Origin: Niabella drilacis
GTDB lineage: Bacteria > Bacteroidota > Bacteroidia > Chitinophagales > Chitinophagaceae
Assembly: GCF_900101395.1 (NCBI RefSeq)
Contig: NZ_FMZO01000004.1
Location: 1 to 64,000, forward strand
Direction: 5' to 3'
DNA length: 64,000 bases
Numbering within the stretch: the stretch's first letter is position 1; every line of letters starts with the position of its first letter. Positions 60,388 to 64,000 of this stretch are shown here, piece after piece. The position numbers and the translations under genes are program-made. The notes under the pieces are model-generated. The model was not told where the DNA came from. It saw nothing but the letters and a program-made list of their open reading frames with translations, and did no database searches.

Positions 60388-61674
60388 TTATCCGGCCATA
60401 TTGTTGCCCCGCATGGCCGGGCTTTGCTGACCGGTTTTTTTATGCCGGGAATGAAAATGATGTCCTTTCCATTGCTTCCGGTTTTGCTGCGGCTTTTGAG
60501 CCGGGGCCGGCGCTTTTGGTGCAGGCACAGCGGGTTGCGGATGGGCTGTCTCAAAGGGATGGCCCTTTACTACCGGTATGGTCTTATTGATCAGTTTTTG
60601 AATGTCTTTTAAATAAGGCTGCTCTTCTGCATCGCAGAACGAAATGGCAATGCCGCTGGCGCCTGCCCGCCCGGTGCGGCCAATACGGTGTACATAGGTT
60701 TCCGGTATATTGGGCAGTTCATAATTGATCACACAGCCCATGCCATCAATGTCAATACCCCGCGCGGCAATATCGGTAGCTACCAGCACGCTTATTTTTC
60801 CGGTCTTAAAATTGCTGAGGGCGGTTTGCCGCGCCCCCTGGGATTTATTGCCATGGATGGCTGCTGCGCTGATGCCGGCCCTGTTCAGACCTTTGGCGAT
60901 CTTATCAGCACCATACTTGGTCCGGGCAAAAACCAGGGTAGATTCCCCGGCAAAGTCTTTCAGCACATGCAACAGCAGGGAGGGCTTGCTGGGTTTGTCT
61001 GTATGGTATACGGATTGCTCGATCTTCTCCACCGTTGTTGCCGGTGGGGTGATCTCAATTTTTACCGGTTGCTTCAGCAGCGAGTCGGAAAGCTTTTGTA
61101 CCTCCGGCGGCATGGTAGCGGAAAAAAAGATGGTCTGGCGTTGCTGTGGCAACCGGGCAAGGATCTTTTTTACATCATGGATAAAACCCATATCCAGCAT
61201 CCGGTCTGCTTCATCAAGGACCAGGTATTGAATTTCTTTTACCAGGGAGTAGCCCTGGCTGATGAGGTCCAGCAGGCGGCCGGGAGTAGCGATCAGAACA
61301 TCCACCGGCTGTTGCAATGCCCTCACCTGGTTGTGTTGCGATACACCGCCAAAGATGACCACCTGTTTCAGCGGCAGGTACTTACCATAGGCGGCAAAGC
61401 TTTCTGATACCTGTAGGGCCAGCTCCCGGGTGGGCACCAGCACCAGTACTTTCGGGTGATGGGAGGGGGCCTGTTTCTGGCCGTATAACAACTGCAATAA
61501 CGGCAGGGCAAAGGATGCGGTTTTTCCGGTACCGGTTTGCGCACAGGCCAGCAGGTCTCTTTTTTGTAAGATCACCGGTATGGATTTTTCCTGTACCGGC
61601 GTAGGAGTTGTATAACCCTCATTGCTTAATGCTTTAAGAATGGGGTCTATAAGTTGTAGATTATTAAATGACAA
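60388..61674 (-). CDS. rhlE: DEAD-box RNA helicase RhlE
   Basis: A 428-residue helicase. The Q motif (ALSNEGYTTPTPVQEKSIP), Walker A AQTGTGKT, DEAD (VLDEADRMLDMGF), SAT, and HRIGRTGRAG (motif VI) are all present. The C-terminal 60 residues are Pro/Ala/Gln/Lys/His-rich. It reshapes RNA in ribosome assembly or decay. The family N-terminus (MSFNNLQLIDPILKAL) begins with TTG (61674-61672), an unusual start that seems real because no ATG is in reach. Confidence 0.93.
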   Translation of the reverse strand: MSFNNLQLIDPILKALSNEGYTTPTPVQEKSIPVILQKRDLLACAQTGTGKTASFALPLLQLLYGQKQAPSHHPKVLVLVPTRELALQVSESFAAYGKYLPLKQVVIFGGVSQHNQVRALQQPVDVLIATPGRLLDLISQGYSLVKEIQYLVLDEADRMLDMGFIHDVKKILARLPQQRQTIFFSATMPPEVQKLSDSLLKQPVKIEITPPATTVEKIEQSVYHTDKPSKPSLLLHVLKDFAGESTLVFARTKYGADKIAKGLNRAGISAAAIHGNKSQGARQTALSNFKTGKISVLVATDIAARGIDIDGMGCVINYELPNIPETYVHRIGRTGRAGASGIAISFCDAEEQPYLKDIQKLINKTIPVVKGHPFETAHPQPAVPAPKAPAPAQKPQQNRKQWKGHHFHSRHKKTGQQSPAMRGNNMAG

Positions 61675-61941
61675 TTATTTAAAATTTAAGATGAATCAAT
61701 CAGGCAGCGTCAGCAACAAAAGTTGCCCGTACGATACCGGCTTTACGTTAAGCCGCCACTATAATTTGAATGGAGGAATGTGAAACAAATCCAGTGCTGG
61801 AATAACATAGAAGGCCGCAAAGATAGGCAGATTTTCCGGGTTTAGCGCTTTTATCCTGTTTTAACCTGGCTGTAAAAGGGCAACGGGCTGAATTTTCCGG
61901 TTTGAATGATAAACGATAAATTGCTCATAAATGATCGTTCA

Positions 61942-63348
61942 ATGATACGGCAATGTTTAATAATGATTGCGTTCTTCCTGTTGTTGGGTGCGCCGGTTCA
62001 TGCGCAGGGAAAGCCTGTAAAGCGCATCGGAAAGCGGCCCAATATCCTTTTTATATTAACGGATGATCAGCGTCGGGGTGGTACCTTCCTGGCGCCGGAC
62101 CTGTTAAAGACCCCGGTACTGGACAGCCTGGCGCACAGCGGTGTTCAGTTTCTGAACTCCTATATTATGGGGGGCACCAGTGGGGCGGTGTGTGCGCCCA
62201 GCAGGGGAAGTATGCTCACCGGCCACAGCGTTTTTGAAATGGGGGGCAGCTATGGACAGCAGATCCCGGACTCATTGATCCTCCTACCCCAATACCTGAA
62301 GAACAATGGCTATTACACCTGGATGACAGGTAAATGGCACAATGAATATGCCTCCTTTGTAAGGAGCTTTGATGGTGGTGCTTCGCTCTTCTTTAACGGT
62401 ATGGGCCCGCAGTATGATTTCAGGGTGCATGATTTCAGGGAAGACGGGATCTACAGCCCACAGAACAGCCGGTTGGTAAAGGGGATACATGCTACGGACC
62501 TGTTTGCGGACGAGGCCATCCGCTTCCTGGAACAATACCAGGATGAACGCCCTTTTTTTGCCTATGTTGCATTTAAAACACCGCATGATCCCCGCACGGT
62601 AGCACCGGCCTATCAGCAGCTGTACCGGGATGCCCGGCTGCCACCGAATTTTTTAAAAGAACACCCTTTTGATAACGGCGACCTGAGGATCCGGGATGAA
62701 CAGCTGGCGGCCCTCCCCCGCAACCCCGCCGAGATACAACAGCATATTGCCGATTATTATGCAATGATCACGCATATTGATCAGCGTATCGGCGATATCC
62801 TGAACACCCTGAAAGAACGGGGACTTCAAAGCAATACCCTGATCATTTTTGCAGCAGATAACGGGTTGGCCGTAGGGCAGCATGGGTTAATGGGTAAACA
62901 GAACCTGTATGAGCACAGCGTGGGCGTGCCGCTCCTGTTTTCCGGCCCGGGCATAAAGCCGGGGCAAACGAGCAGGGCGCTTACATATCTTACCGATATT
63001 TTTCCCACGCTTTGTGCGTACCTGCATCTTCCCGTTCCGGGGGCGCAGCAGATGCTGGGGCAGAGCCTGTTGCCTGCACTTCAGGGGATAGCCTATAAAG
63101 GGCGTGAATCGGAATACTACATTTATGCAAACTACCAGCGCGGACTGCGCATGGGGTCCTATAAACTGATCGAATACCTGGTAAAAGGTCAGCGGCATAC
63201 CCAGCTGTTTAACCTGGATGCCGACCCCTGGGAGCGGTGGAACCTGGCCGGTGAAAAACGTATGCAAAAACAGTTGCAGGTGATGCGTGCAGCGATGAAA
63301 CGATGGCATGGGAAGGCAAAGGATCCGATGCCGGTATTTTATGAATAG
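61942..63348 (+). CDS. Exported sulfatase
   Basis: A 468-residue enzyme starting MIRQCLIMIAFFLLLGAPVHAQ, a proper signal peptide (an in-frame ATG at 61906 would add 12 polar residues). The metal-binding start RPNILFILTDDQRRGG and the active-site signature CAPSRGSMLTG (Cys 84) are present, so the Cys is oxidised to formylglycine by a sulfatase-activating enzyme. Later motifs are TGKWHNEY and FAADNGLAVGQHGLMGK. It would remove sulfate from glycans or other esters; the substrate is unknown. Confidence 0.87.
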   Translation: MIRQCLIMIAFFLLLGAPVHAQGKPVKRIGKRPNILFILTDDQRRGGTFLAPDLLKTPVLDSLAHSGVQFLNSYIMGGTSGAVCAPSRGSMLTGHSVFEMGGSYGQQIPDSLILLPQYLKNNGYYTWMTGKWHNEYASFVRSFDGGASLFFNGMGPQYDFRVHDFREDGIYSPQNSRLVKGIHATDLFADEAIRFLEQYQDERPFFAYVAFKTPHDPRTVAPAYQQLYRDARLPPNFLKEHPFDNGDLRIRDEQLAALPRNPAEIQQHIADYYAMITHIDQRIGDILNTLKERGLQSNTLIIFAADNGLAVGQHGLMGKQNLYEHSVGVPLLFSGPGIKPGQTSRALTYLTDIFPTLCAYLHLPVPGAQQMLGQSLLPALQGIAYKGRESEYYIYANYQRGLRMGSYKLIEYLVKGQRHTQLFNLDADPWERWNLAGEKRMQKQLQVMRAAMKRWHGKAKDPMPVFYE

Positions 63349-63500
63349 TGTTTTAATACAGGAAGTATAACAGCCGCCGCCGTCCGGGATGTTCCGTCAT
63401 AAAAGGTACAGCTCCGGGTCCGGCGGGGAAATTTGCGTTTGCGTATCAAATTTGTGTTAACTTAGGGTATACGCAAAAACAGCCTGGGAAATTTTACGTT

Positions 63501-64000
63501 ATGAGAGCGATAATGCCTGCCTTTTTTTTATTACTGTGCCAGAGTGTACACGCCCAGGAGTTTATATTGAATGGCACTATAACCGACCGTGACACAGGAA
63601 CCGTCATTTTAAATCATACGGCCATGAATGGAGAATGGGTACAGGATACTTCAGAAGTGCGTGGAGGAAAATTTACCTTTAAAGGGACGGTGAAAGGAAT
63701 GGATCTCGCTTTTTTACAAAACGATCCGCAGTATAGTATCAAAGATGAAACCCTTAATGCCTTTTTTGTTCTGGAGCCAGGTCTCCAATCTGTTGTTTAC
63801 CGATATGGCAATCTGAAGGAAGCTCAATATTCAGGAAGCGAAACATACAGGGAAAAAGCGGCCTGGGATAGTATTAAAAAAGATGAACTGGATCGCCTCG
63901 CACTATTGGATCGTAAACGAGATTCGCTCTTAAGCGAGATGCGCTCCGGATCGATGAATGCTGATCCGCAGCCGCAACTGGTCCTGATAGACCAGCAGGC
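63501..64000 (+). CDS. DUF4369-like exported protein, cut by the window end
   Basis: An open frame runs from ATG 63501 to the last base, so the C-terminus is missing. The protein opens with a signal peptide (RAIMPAFFLLLCQSVHAQ), then a beta-rich domain with EFILNGTITDRDTGTVILNHTAMNGEWVQDTSEVRGGKFTFKGTV and AFFVLEPGLQSVVYRYGN. This matches the DUF4369 domain seen at the front of many Bacteroidota thiol:disulfide interchange (AhpC/TSA-type) lipoproteins and periplasmic proteins. A charged helix (AAWDSIKKDELDRLALLDRKRDSLL) follows, as in those proteins. Whether a thioredoxin domain follows lies beyond the window. Confidence 0.75.
   Translation, partial: MRAIMPAFFLLLCQSVHAQEFILNGTITDRDTGTVILNHTAMNGEWVQDTSEVRGGKFTFKGTVKGMDLAFLQNDPQYSIKDETLNAFFVLEPGLQSVVYRYGNLKEAQYSGSETYREKAAWDSIKKDELDRLALLDRKRDSLLSEMRSGSMNADPQPQLVLIDQQ

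Noticed and set aside
1-64000. tRNA, rRNA, CRISPR arrays or intact insertion sequences
   Set aside because: No cloverleaf, rRNA or regularly spaced repeats, and no transposase gene, were seen in any gap.

Overview
The window is chromosomal DNA of a Bacteroidota bacterium, most likely a member of the Chitinophagaceae. Four observations point there: start-proximal -7 boxes of the form TAnnTTTG, A-rich rather than Shine-Dalgarno leaders, a SusD-type lipoprotein and TonB receptor, and families typical of the phylum (DUF3078, DUF4468-like, DUF4142, DUF2975/XRE, DUF4407, WG repeats, the coaX-OMP-lptC order). No rRNA, tRNA, CRISPR array or intact insertion sequence was seen. Genes lie on both strands in short, tightly packed operons.

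Layout. 0.3-8.1 kb: a helical hypothetical protein, a leftward arginase-fold/WG-repeat/oxidoreductase group, and a rightward DUF3078-trmB-DUF5522-ATL operon. 8.3-9.1 kb: a decayed zeta-toxin-like gene and a solo retropepsin-like protein that has a second copy at 22.7 kb. 9.2-17.2 kb: a Tat-exported oxidoreductase, a MocR regulator divergent from a TonB receptor, an SDR gene without a normal start codon, and an S41 peptidase. 17.2-19.1 kb: three DUF2975-like membrane proteins plus an XRE regulator, expressed from a textbook Bacteroidota promoter. 19.1-31 kb: a fasciclin-SusD fusion, an ABC-2 permease, cysS, and the metF-DUF1330-rlmD-rhomboid-degenerate rhomboid-EEP operon. 31-36.8 kb: a signalling block (seven-helix membrane protein, histidine kinase, NarL-type regulator, AraC-type regulator) followed by a small secreted protein with a long structured leader. 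36.8-45.3 kb: two pseudouridine synthases, two glycosyltransferases with meaB, a Lon-N protein, and coaX-OMP-lptC. 45.4-48.4 kb: a frameshifted encapsulated-ferritin-like gene, an NAD-binding protein, an unknown membrane protein and a nuclease lipoprotein.

The best candidate for an undescribed system is the seven-gene operon at 48.6-55.1 kb. Its genes overlap or abut (4, 4, 4 and 20 nt overlaps, then 3 and 1 nt gaps). They encode an HsdR-N-like PD-(D/E)XK protein, a small secreted protein with a GPRGG tail, an unknown protein, two tandem DUF4407-type membrane proteins (one with a long coiled coil, one without), a membrane-anchored transglutaminase-like protein with a complete Cys-His-Glu set, and a small four-helix membrane protein. 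A 10-bp palindrome lies at its putative promoter.

55.3-64 kb holds an RNA-chaperone cluster (RRM, Sm-like small protein, cold-shock domain), a FabH-like ketosynthase, a DUF4142-cupredoxin pair, an RhlE helicase starting with TTG, a sulfatase, and a partial DUF4369-like protein cut by the window edge.
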